From Methanobacteriota archaeon (GTDB lineage: Archaea; Thermoplasmatota; E2; DHVEG-1): DNA of 57,991 nt. This document shows, in pieces, positions 50,912-57,991 of the stretch (within the stretch, counting starts at the first letter, position 1; each line of letters opens with the position of its first letter). The DNA lies in assembly GCA_903877165.1 (NCBI GenBank), contig CAIRCU010000004.1:1-57991 (forward strand). The letters are read 5' to 3'. Position numbers and translations under genes: made by a program. The notes under the pieces were generated by a model, which was not told the origin of the DNA, searched no databases, and worked only from the letters and a program-made list of their open reading frames with translations.

Positions 50912-53773
50912 TTACAGCCCGGTGACGGTAAACGACTGCACATTCGACTGCTGCGCGTTGGCCGCGGTATCCGCGGCTACGACCCAGTAGGAGATCGTGG
51001 TGCCTGCGGGGAACTGTCCCAGCTCACAGCCGAAGACCGGCAGGTTCGACTGATTCCGCAGGGGATCTTCCTCATGACGCGCCTGTACCGGGTTGTCTGC
51101 ATACCGATACATCATGCACGACAAGGTCGTCACCCCGTCGGAATACCAGAGGATGACGCTGCGTAACTCGTAGGGACTCCCCATGGTGACGTTCGCTTCG
51201 ATGACAACGTTGCTCGTATTCACAGGGTTCTGGGGAAGCTGGATCACCTGGTTGATCGTTGGGCTCCAGGAATGCCCGCTCTCATTGACGACGACAGGGA
51301 TCGCTTGCACCGTCTTCAACCCCGAGACATCCGTGGCTTGCGCCTCGATGATATGGTCGCCCAACGCTAGACCCGTACCGTTCCAGGAGATCGTCCAGTC
51401 TTGTATCCCGCTCGCATTCATCCAGGAGCCATTGTCGACTCTGACGTCGACATGGTCAATCCCTGCGGCATCATGGCAGGTGCCTGAGATCGTCCACTGC
51501 TCTCGGCCCATGATCGCCCCGGACGCGGGATCCATGATTGTGATGCTCGGCGGGGTTCGGTCCTGCACGCGAATCAAGGTCGCATCGGAGGCATCGTCGA
51601 GGATGGCACCCACGTGATACGTGCGCCCTGGCGTCGCCTTTGACGTGTTCCACACGTACGTCCACAGTCCGTCTACTGGGGTCACGTTGTATGAGTCGCA
51701 GCCGATGATGAGCGTCAGCGGCCCGGTCGCGACACCGGAGATGACAACATCCTGACCCACCTCGACGGTCGGAGTGGAGAACAGGGTGGTATCAGGTGAG
51801 ACGATCTGCACCTGCGACCGATTCGTAAGGACATCAGCTTGCAGGGTGAAATCGAGGACGACCGTCGTCATGCGACCAGGGTTGCGGAACACCAGGTACC
51901 AATCCTGCAGCCGGGTGGAGACGTTCACATTCCCCTGTCCTTCCTGGACGTACGAGTAGCCCAGGAATAGCTTCCCTGCTCTGTACTTCGCAAGGTTCTT
52001 CGCATCGACAATAAAACAATCGAGACGCCCAGGGACTTCCTGAGAGCCGATACCGCCTGAGAAGAAGCTTGCCTGCATCTGCGACGCGGTGCTAGTGAAT
52101 CCAAGGCTGAACTTGCAGTCACCTGTCGGCATCGCCCGCGAGATGATCCGCATCGGCTTCCTGCTGACATCGGGAACCAGGATCGTAAACGACTTGTCAG
52201 CATGCGTGGAGAGCGTCCGCAGCATGTTATGCCGAGCCAGCTGCCAGGGTTTGCGCAGATTCCCGGCTTGGATGAGGAAGAGGTACTCCAGGTTTTTCCC
52301 CAGCTGGAAACTGCATCGGCCATTCAGATCCGTGTAGTTCCAGGTCGTGATCGTCACCCCATGGACCTCGTCGGGAATCGTGTCGTACCATCCACTGAAA
52401 CGGTCAAACAGACGGGTCAGCAGCCTGCCTTTCAACAGTGACGGGAGCAGGTCCCAGATTGCCTGGATTTTTGACCAGACCAGGTTCTTGTAATACGTGA
52501 TGTCCTTAGGCCCGGTGACCAGGACCGCCACCCGGGCACCGTCTACCGGCCGGCGGTATGCATCCAGCACTTGGAAGGATACAGTAATGCGGTCCTCTGG
52601 GTGGATGTACCGCGCGGTGTCATCCTGGATCGTATCGTCGCCGCGCCAGGTGTAGATCGCGGACATGTTCTTCCCCCAGCCGTAGGCGTAGATGTCTGGT
52701 TCGTCGACCGCGCCGCCAGTGTCGCTCCACCAGTTATCGTTCTCATGCCAGCCGCGTTCGAAGAACTCACGCCAGACGTGATCCTCACCGACGTTACAGG
52801 CTGGGATCGAGGGGATGAGGGCTGCTCGCTGCGCTGCGGCCGCAATCGACTGCAACTCCCCGCACCAGCCGTTGTGCTCATGGGCAATGATGCAAGGCTT
52901 GCCGGGCCGGTCACCTGTCGCCGGATTTGGGACGGTCTTGCCGACCCAGTAGCTGACCGCCTCGATGGCAGTCGGGTGCGTAAGGATACTTGGCGTCCAG
53001 AGTCTGTTCGCAGGCTCGTAGTACGAGGTATCGTCCCAGAGGTACTGGATGCCCGAAAGCTTCTCTTTGAGCAAGGGGTACCCGAGGTCGTTGTGATCGA
53101 AGAGGTAGGTGCGCCATAGCGGCCCATAGGTGGCGTCAATGTCGCTGAGCGTGATCTTCGGGTGCACGACGTACCAATAGTAAATCTCCGGGGGAAGCAG
53201 AATGATCTTGGATGTTCCGTTCTCAAGGACGTTGTATTGGATCGTGGAGTAGTAGTTGCCTCTGCCGTCGTCAAAATCAACGATATCCGCGTACTGGATC
53301 CATTGGTCGTGGTCGTAGAGTGCCTGGGCGTTCTCAAGGAGTAATACGGGTGTGGGGACTTTACCTCCTGGGCAGCAGGCAAGAGAAAACGCGATCTCGT
53401 CAAGATACTTGGTGCTGGTGTTGATGAGCAGGTCCGCGTACGGCTGCGGGTCAGAGAGGTTGTGGAACTGACGGATCAGGTCGCGCTGAATCCACACCGG
53501 GGCTTTAGCGACCGCTGCGATCACCGCGTCGGATAAGCCTTCCACTGCGGGTGGGACGGCCTGCGGGGTGAGCGTGAGGTTCGTGACGTTGAAGGCGACG
53601 ATGTAGTCTGATCCTGGGGGGAGGGCGACTTGGCGGGAAATCTTAGACACCAATGCCGATTCCTCAATGATCGAGGGATGGGTGATGATGCTGCCGAGCG
53701 CGGAGGGCGCAATCATGGTGAGTGTGATGAGGAGAATGAGTGTCGTGCGATGGCGGGTGCGGTCTTTCATCAT
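50912..53773 (-). CDS. Secreted transglutaminase-like multidomain protein
   Basis: A 953-residue exported protein from ATG 53773 (TATA TTTATATAG at 53811-53822). After the signal peptide and a helical N-domain comes a transglutaminase/papain-like core with Cys304 in EHNGWCGELQS and His332 in GEDHVWREFFERGW. Beyond residue 400 are beta domains: an EDRITVSFQVLDAYRRPVDGARVA Ig-like unit, a large unassigned middle, and a Big_7-like domain (about 730-830: PPSITIMDPASGAI). The end has a fibronectin-like unit (VAADTAANAQQSNV). It could cross-link or cleave proteins outside the cell; the core residues are intact. Confidence 0.85.
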   Translation of the reverse strand: MMKDRTRHRTTLILLITLTMIAPSALGSIITHPSIIEESALVSKISRQVALPPGSDYIVAFNVTNLTLTPQAVPPAVEGLSDAVIAAVAKAPVWIQRDLIRQFHNLSDPQPYADLLINTSTKYLDEIAFSLACCPGGKVPTPVLLLENAQALYDHDQWIQYADIVDFDDGRGNYYSTIQYNVLENGTSKIILLPPEIYYWYVVHPKITLSDIDATYGPLWRTYLFDHNDLGYPLLKEKLSGIQYLWDDTSYYEPANRLWTPSILTHPTAIEAVSYWVGKTVPNPATGDRPGKPCIIAHEHNGWCGELQSIAAAAQRAALIPSIPACNVGEDHVWREFFERGWHENDNWWSDTGGAVDEPDIYAYGWGKNMSAIYTWRGDDTIQDDTARYIHPEDRITVSFQVLDAYRRPVDGARVAVLVTGPKDITYYKNLVWSKIQAIWDLLPSLLKGRLLTRLFDRFSGWYDTIPDEVHGVTITTWNYTDLNGRCSFQLGKNLEYLFLIQAGNLRKPWQLARHNMLRTLSTHADKSFTILVPDVSRKPMRIISRAMPTGDCKFSLGFTSTASQMQASFFSGGIGSQEVPGRLDCFIVDAKNLAKYRAGKLFLGYSYVQEGQGNVNVSTRLQDWYLVFRNPGRMTTVVLDFTLQADVLTNRSQVQIVSPDTTLFSTPTVEVGQDVVISGVATGPLTLIIGCDSYNVTPVDGLWTYVWNTSKATPGRTYHVGAILDDASDATLIRVQDRTPPSITIMDPASGAIMGREQWTISGTCHDAAGIDHVDVRVDNGSWMNASGIQDWTISWNGTGLALGDHIIEAQATDVSGLKTVQAIPVVVNESGHSWSPTINQVIQLPQNPVNTSNVVIEANVTMGSPYELRSVILWYSDGVTTLSCMMYRYADNPVQARHEEDPLRNQSNLPVFGCELGQFPAGTTISYWVVAADTAANAQQSNVQSFTVTGL

Positions 53774-53810
53774 GGGTGCCTTCCCCTTATAGAGGAATAA
53801 TTCCCCTCCT

Positions 53811-53822
53811 GCTATATAAATA
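53811..53822 (-). promoter_or_regulatory. TATA box of the transglutaminase-like gene
   Basis: Minus-strand ATTATTTATATAG; transcription would start near 53790, some 17 nt before the ATG at 53773. A second AT stretch (53795-53801) is too close. Confidence 0.6.
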
Positions 53823-53895
53823 ATGTTCGTCCCCACCTACGTTTCTAGAGCTCTCTGGGCCTTTAAAAGCATTGCATCCTTCATTTTAACTCATC

Positions 53896-54211
53896 ATGAA
53901 GAGAAATCCACGGGATCACGATAAATCTGTACGACAGGTCCATATCGAATTGTATGACATCCTGGTTATATGAGTGTCATAGGGTCGTTACTTAATTACC
54001 CCCTTTTCTACTTGGTTCAGTTCTCAGCATCATTCTAATTCTTTTCTGTATCACTCTTCTTGTTCTTCGTACAATTTATGAAGGCAAAGCATTGCAAATC
54101 GAGTCATCAGAATATCAAGACGATGCGAAAATGATAAAGTTCAGATTACTCCTTCATGTCTGGTTAAAAAAAGGGTTCCTGACGGTATTGAGCCTATCTA
54201 GTTTATTTTAA
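53896..54211 (+). pseudogene. Isoprenylcysteine methyltransferase-like (PEMT/ICMT) gene remnant
   Basis: No intact gene lies in this 370-base gap, but three plus-strand frames rebuild the C-terminal half of an isoprenylcysteine carboxylmethyltransferase family membrane protein: RDHDKSV, then CTTGPYRIV (stop TGA 53955-53957) HPGYMSVIGSLLNYPLF, then LGSVLSIILILFCITL and LRTIYEGKALQIESSEYQDD ending KMIKFRLLLHVW. The family pattern is GPYRIVRHPGY...LRTxxEDxxLxxELxGYxxYxxxxxYRLxPGxW. Two frameshifts, one nonsense codon (Arg CGA to TGA) and loss of the N-terminal half mark it as dead. It ends by overlapping the convergent glycosyltransferase gene by 4 nt. Confidence 0.75.
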
Positions 54212-55119
54212 GATTTCGCCCGTTCGATCATCCCTGGGAGGACATTCAATATCAGTCCCATGAACATTGCAATAGTCCCGATAATGAGAAGGATGCTGAC
54301 AATGATTGCATACAAGATGAGAAAGACGTGCGTCTGGCTATAAATTTGAAGGGTATAGATACCTAACGTGATTCCAATAAGAACTGAAATAAAACCAGGG
54401 AGGGCAATCATCGCTAACGGATGTTGTTCAGCAACAAGCCAAATCACATATCGTAAGACGGAAAAAGCATGGGTTGCCGGATTTTTTGTCGAGGTGTCAA
54501 GATTTTTATATTTGCACGTGACGCTGGTGTTGACAGTTCTGAGACCAAGTTGATGGGCGCGCACGAGTTGTTCGCTTTCCACGCTGAACTTACTCCCAGT
54601 TAATTTGGGGGTGATCGCTTCTACTGCTCGTTTGTTGAAGGCTCTGAATCCGCATTGGCTATCAGTGATAAACCCGCCGCTTCCAAGACCGGTTCCATAG
54701 TCAAGAACTCGTTTTCCAATCTTTCTCCATTTTGGCATCTCTGTTTGGTCTCCGACTCGGTATCCAATGGAGATATCGTGACCATTTTTCATGACATTAC
54801 CAAGTATGTTTGGGATTTCATCGGGATTGTGTTGACCATCTCCGTCAATGGTGACAACATAGTCGTAATTATTTTGTAAGGCGTATTCAAAACCAGTTTT
54901 TACTGCAGCGCTTTTCCCCATATTTCGAGGGTGAGTAATAACATGAGCTCCTGCCTTACGAGCAATGTTGCTGGTATCATCCTTACTTCCATCATCAATA
55001 ACCAAGACATTTTCTGAGTATTTTTTTGATTTTAGAATTACATTGCCAATGGTTGTTTCCTCGTTCAAACAGGGGATGACGATGAGAATGCGGGGATTAG
55101 ATGATTGCTGGTTTTTCAT
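54208..55119 (-). CDS. Family 2 glycosyltransferase with C-terminal TM pair
   Basis: A 303-residue membrane-anchored glycosyltransferase. The GT-A motifs are LIVIPCLNEETTIGNVI, VIDDGSKDDT, NMGKSAAVKTGF, TIDGDGQHNPDEI and DSQCGFRAF. Two TM helices (ALPGFISVLIGITLGIY and IIVSILLIIGTIAMFMG) close it, as in DPMS-like polyprenyl-phosphate sugar synthases. It lies between the two decayed genes, and codon use and AT content match the right-hand sugar locus. It works on the inner face of the membrane in surface glycan synthesis. Confidence 0.88.
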   Translation of the reverse strand: MKNQQSSNPRILIVIPCLNEETTIGNVILKSKKYSENVLVIDDGSKDDTSNIARKAGAHVITHPRNMGKSAAVKTGFEYALQNNYDYVVTIDGDGQHNPDEIPNILGNVMKNGHDISIGYRVGDQTEMPKWRKIGKRVLDYGTGLGSGGFITDSQCGFRAFNKRAVEAITPKLTGSKFSVESEQLVRAHQLGLRTVNTSVTCKYKNLDTSTKNPATHAFSVLRYVIWLVAEQHPLAMIALPGFISVLIGITLGIYTLQIYSQTHVFLILYAIIVSILLIIGTIAMFMGLILNVLPGMIERAKS

Positions 55120-55219
55120 AACCTATCAGATGGCCTAAGCCTTAACCTCACTATATATGTTCATTTATTATTATTTAAATATTTTCTATTTCAATGAGTT
55201 AAAGCAAAAATATAATAGA

Positions 55220-55462
55220 CTATTTAAACATACACTTCTCAAATCGCTTAATTGGAGATTTTTCCCGGGCAATGTCTCTGATTAAAATAGTATCATATTC
55301 AAGTTGGGTAAAGATGACGAAAGTTGAACTAAATGCAAGGGCTGTCGAAAATTTCCCAGGATTCACATCACCTAACTCTCTAGCGATAAAAATAAATAAT
55401 AATGTGAAAACGACTAGCTAAACCACTTGCGCAGACAATAATGCTACTGTATTTCGTGCAAC
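55220..55462 (-). pseudogene. Oligosaccharide flippase (Wzx-like) gene remnant
   Basis: In the 375-base AT-rich gap between the glycosyltransferase and the dehydrogenase the minus strand reads, in one frame, VARNTVALLSAQVV, a TAG stop (55418-55420), then LVVFTLLFIFIARELGDVNPG, KFSTALAFSSTFVIFTQLEY, DTILIRDIAREKS and a final TAG at 55220. This matches the first two TM segments of polysaccharide flippases (AR-x-LG...G-x-Y/F-S-x-A...REIARDK). Only about 80 of the usual 450 codons remain, with a nonsense codon at position 15, so it is a truncated pseudogene. The flippase would have carried lipid-linked sugars across the membrane. Confidence 0.75.
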
Positions 55463-55494
55463 CTACGCACAACAGTCATTGCTTTCCAACAAGT

Positions 55495-56748
55495 CTAAAG
55501 AGTATAGTACTTAAAACCTTTCTTCTGTGCCACTTTAGGATCAAACATTCTCCGTACATCGATTAGCACTGGCTTACTCGTCATAAATTTTTTAATAACA
55601 TCGAAAGTGAGTTTCTTAAACTCATCATGAGCAACAGCAACAATGAGACAATCAATTTTCCCTTTCACACCACTATTGGCATTCCGTACTCCAAACCCTT
55701 CGATTTCCTTCGGACTTAACAAAGGATCGCATCCATACACCTGACAGCCATATTCCTGGAGTTCCTTGGCCATCTCTTTCACAGGTGACTCTCGTGTATC
55801 GGGGACGTTCTCTTTATAGGTTAATCCCATAATCAGAACATTTGAGTTTTTAATCACACAACCTGTCTCATTAATTCCTTTAATCGCCATCTCAGCAACA
55901 TGTTTTGCCATCGCATCGTTCACGGATCGACCAGCAAGAATCACTTGAGGATGATACCCAAGCTCCCGAGCTTTAAACACGAGATAGTACGGATCTACAG
56001 GGATACAATGACCACCTACAAGACCCGGTGAAAAACGAATGAAATTCCATTTCGTCGAGGCAGCATCAAGGACTTCTTTCGTATCTAATCCAAGTTTACT
56101 AAAAATAATTGATAGTTCATTCATCAAAGCGATATTCAAATCACGCTGCACATTCTCAATGACCTTTGCTGCTTCAGCGGTTTTAATCGAGCTAGTCACA
56201 TACACAGTAGTAATCAGCCCATACAACGCAGCTAAAAGTGCAGTGGACTCTTGATCCATTCCGGAGACAACTTTCACAATTTTATCAATGGAATGCTTCT
56301 CATCACCGGGATTCACCCGCTCAGGAGAATATCCGACTTTAAAATCAACTCCACACTTCAAACCAGAAACCCGCTCAAGAATAGGGACAACGATCTCCTC
56401 GGTTGTACCAGGATACACCGTCGATTCTAGAACAACGATTGCATGTTTTTTCAAATGCTTCCCCACCATCTCAGACGCAGAGATCACTGGGTATAAATCA
56501 GGTTCTTTTGATTTCGTGACCGGGGTCGGCACTGCGATAATCACCACATCAGCCTTTTTTATCTTCGATGGATCAGAGGTGAGCATCAACGACGGATACT
56601 GTCTTTGTAATCGCACGACTTTCTGTTTATCGATATCATACCCGATTACAGAAACATGTTGTGAAAACGCTTCCACCAAGGGCATACCCACATACCCAAG
56701 GCCAACAACGCAGACAATTTTCCGTTTCACTATTGCGTTTGATACCAT
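55495..56748 (-). CDS. Nucleotide-sugar dehydrogenase (UDP-HexNAc/glucose 6-dehydrogenase family)
   Basis: A 417-residue NAD-dependent enzyme of the WbpA/WecC/TviB type, oxidising C6 of a UDP-sugar to a uronic acid. Markers: VVGLGYVGMPLVEAF (NAD loop), VPTPVTKSKEPDL, STVYPGTTEE, the catalytic Cys in GGHCIPVDPYYLVF, and GLTYKENVPDTRESP in the C-terminal domain. Its start overlaps the epimerase gene's end by 19 nt, so the two are translated together. The probable product is a UDP-aminouronic acid for surface glycans; the acetamido sugar versus glucose specificity cannot be read directly. Confidence 0.9.
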   Translation of the reverse strand: MVSNAIVKRKIVCVVGLGYVGMPLVEAFSQHVSVIGYDIDKQKVVRLQRQYPSLMLTSDPSKIKKADVVIIAVPTPVTKSKEPDLYPVISASEMVGKHLKKHAIVVLESTVYPGTTEEIVVPILERVSGLKCGVDFKVGYSPERVNPGDEKHSIDKIVKVVSGMDQESTALLAALYGLITTVYVTSSIKTAEAAKVIENVQRDLNIALMNELSIIFSKLGLDTKEVLDAASTKWNFIRFSPGLVGGHCIPVDPYYLVFKARELGYHPQVILAGRSVNDAMAKHVAEMAIKGINETGCVIKNSNVLIMGLTYKENVPDTRESPVKEMAKELQEYGCQVYGCDPLLSPKEIEGFGVRNANSGVKGKIDCLIVAVAHDEFKKLTFDVIKKFMTSKPVLIDVRRMFDPKVAQKKGFKYYTL

Positions 56749-57668
56749 ACTATCGTCTCCTGTAAACCTTTTTGAATATCATACGTTGGTTCATACCCAA
56801 ATGCTTTCTTTGCCTTGGAACTATCAGCAAAGGAATGCTTAATATCACCAGGACGAGCGGTCTCATACACAATCGGCACGCGCTTCTTGCAAATACTCAT
56901 CACAGATTGTGCAAGTGCATTAATGGAAATAGAACCACCTGCTGCTGCATTAAAAACCCCAGTTGCTGAGCTCTCAGCGGCACGAATATTTGCTTGAATT
57001 ACGTCGGCGATAAACGTGAAATCACGCGTCTGTTCACCATCACCATATATAACAGGTGAAGCACCCTTCATGACGCTTGTGATAAAACGAGGAATCACCG
57101 CAGCATATTCACTCGATGGATCCTGCGATGGACCATAGACGTTAAAATACCGCAGCGCAACCACAGGAAGATTGAACACACGGGAAAAAACCTGACAATA
57201 ATACTCACCAGCAAGTTTACTCACCGCATATGGCGACAAGGGATTCGGAGTCATCGCTTCTGTTTTAGGTAACGTTGGAGTATCACCATACACGCTACTG
57301 GAGGATGCATACAACACCTTTCGAACTGAACAGTCTTTTGCAGCAACCAAGACATTTACGGTGCCCTGGACATTCACCAGATTGGTCTGCACCGGATCTT
57401 TGATACTGCGAGGGACACTTGCCAGTGCTGCTTGATGAAATACAAAATCACTACCCCTGAAAATGTCTTGAAGAAGATTACAATCAGTAATACTTCCTTT
57501 AACAAAATCGATTTTCCGTCTTTCGACAAGATCTTGAATATTCTTTAAATAACCGGTCGAGAGATCATCAATCACGACCACATGGTTCTTCTCTTTGACG
57601 AGGTGCTTGACAAGGTTTGAACCAATAAAACCAGCGCCACCAGTGATAACGACCTTCTTCTGTTTCAT
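56730..57668 (-). CDS. NAD-dependent UDP-sugar 4-epimerase (GalE/WbpP-type)
   Basis: A 312-residue SDR enzyme that inverts C4 of a UDP-sugar. Markers: GGAGFIGSNLVKHL (NAD loop), ASSSSVYG, the catalytic Tyr and Lys in PLSPYAVSKLAGEYY, RYFNVYGPSQDPSSEYAAVIP, and DFTFIADVIQANI. Together with the dehydrogenase it forms the TviB-TviC or WbpO-WbpP couple, known to make UDP-GalNAcA. The TATA-like GGTTTAATATAC at about 57733-57745 would drive both; the leader is about 45 nt. Confidence 0.9.
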   Translation of the reverse strand: MKQKKVVITGGAGFIGSNLVKHLVKEKNHVVVIDDLSTGYLKNIQDLVERRKIDFVKGSITDCNLLQDIFRGSDFVFHQAALASVPRSIKDPVQTNLVNVQGTVNVLVAAKDCSVRKVLYASSSSVYGDTPTLPKTEAMTPNPLSPYAVSKLAGEYYCQVFSRVFNLPVVALRYFNVYGPSQDPSSEYAAVIPRFITSVMKGASPVIYGDGEQTRDFTFIADVIQANIRAAESSATGVFNAAAGGSISINALAQSVMSICKKRVPIVYETARPGDIKHSFADSSKAKKAFGYEPTYDIQKGLQETIVWYQTQ

Positions 57669-57732
57669 AGAATATCTTAAATCCTAGAGGGATACCGAGA
57701 GAGGACACTCTGAAAAGCAGCTATGTTTCAAA

Positions 57733-57782
57733 GTATATTAAACCTTCCCTTATAAGACAACCGAACCATTTTAAAATAGCCA
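57733..57782. promoter_or_regulatory. Divergent promoter region for the epimerase operon and the rightmost gene
   Basis: TATA-like elements at about 57733-57745 (leftward) and 57767-57779 (CATTTTAAAATAG, rightward), in AT-rich sequence. The rightward one is centred about 32 nt before the ATG at 57806. Confidence 0.45.
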
Positions 57783-57805
57783 CGTATCAATGACTAGAAA
57801 ATCCT

Positions 57806-57991
57806 ATGAACCATAAGCGAACCATAATCGGCAGTCTTCTTCTCATTATCCTTATTGTGTTCATGCTCTATTGCTACCAGGAGTATGATACGAACAATGA
57901 ACACGTCAAACAATTCAAAGAAATCTTCCAGCACAGTGAAAATTACACAAACACAGAAGTGTTCTTCCTCGCGCAGGTCATTAACGTTGAC
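57806..57991 (+). CDS. N-terminal part of a signal-anchored extracellular protein (3' end outside window)
   Basis: An ATG at 57806 opens a frame without stop to the window's edge (62 codons). Residues 4-24 form a signal anchor (RTIIGSLLLIILIVFMLYCY), followed by a polar extracellular part (QEYDTNNEHVKQFKEIFQHSENYTNTEVFFLAQVINVD) with one N-glycosylation sequon (NYT). Not recognised; it could be an OB-fold-like exported domain, as seen beside archaeal surface-sugar loci. Confidence 0.6.
   Translation, partial: MNHKRTIIGSLLLIILIVFMLYCYQEYDTNNEHVKQFKEIFQHSENYTNTEVFFLAQVINVD

Overview
The window reads as a chromosome segment of a protein-degrading euryarchaeon, most likely in the Thermoplasmatota (sediment Thermoplasmata such as MBG-D are the best guess from gene content; this is inference, not a phylogeny). 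Archaeal signs are TATA/BRE promoters about 26 nt before short leaders or leaderless starts, weak use of Shine-Dalgarno sites, an AbrB-type swapped-hairpin regulator, an archaeal Dcd-fold dUTPase, zinc-ribbon proteins, and secreted proteins rich in N-glycosylation sequons. Base composition is moderately GC-rich, with AT-rich intergenic spacers and a distinctly AT-rich right end from about 53.8 kb. No rRNA, tRNA, CRISPR array or intact insertion sequence was seen.

Layout. 0-13 kb: FIST-domain fragment, TIGR04076 protein, two B12-binding radical SAM enzymes, small membrane/zinc-ribbon proteins, CPBP protease-like protein, QueG-like ferredoxin-type protein, a secreted C25 (gingipain-like) peptidase, and a Cys-rich mini-protein facing a HxlR regulator plus flavodoxin. 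11.7-14.5 kb: a metal-ion operon (divergent NRAMP, one-TM mini-protein, soluble PRC/MgtE-N/CBS protein). 14.5-28 kb: a secreted M14 carboxypeptidase, a GNAT-sulfotransferase-amidotransferase operon and a tandem array of four secreted arylsulfotransferase-like proteins. 28-35 kb: APC permease, P-type cation ATPase with no ordinary start codon, DUF3795 protein, a decayed transposase-like stretch, glycosyltransferase, RHH-like protein with a small sulfotransferase. 35-41 kb: two divergent ABC-2 exporters around an AbrB regulator, then arsenite methyltransferase. 41-54 kb: VIT1-like transporter, lipoprotein, secreted caspase-like, C10 and transglutaminase-like proteins, asparaginase domain protein, lipoprotein esterase, dUTPase and two cyclophilins. 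54-58 kb: a surface-sugar locus (UDP-sugar epimerase and dehydrogenase, glycosyltransferase) holding two wrecked genes, a flippase and an isoprenylcysteine-methyltransferase-like protein.

How the parts fit. The commonest theme is extracellular work: at least five secreted hydrolase-type proteins (C25, M14, C10, caspase-like, transglutaminase-like) plus a lipoprotein esterase suggest digestion of detrital protein, with permeases and metal transport behind them. A second theme is sulfate-group transfer: two PAPS-type sulfotransferases and four ASST-like proteins. A third is cell-surface glycan synthesis at the right end, where decay of two genes suggests recent loss or replacement of part of the pathway. 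The observations I rate highest are the NRAMP/MgtE-N/CBS module, the four-copy ASST array with a gene-conversion tract, the Cys-rich HxlR module, the AUA-start ATPase and the two newly recognised pseudogenes.
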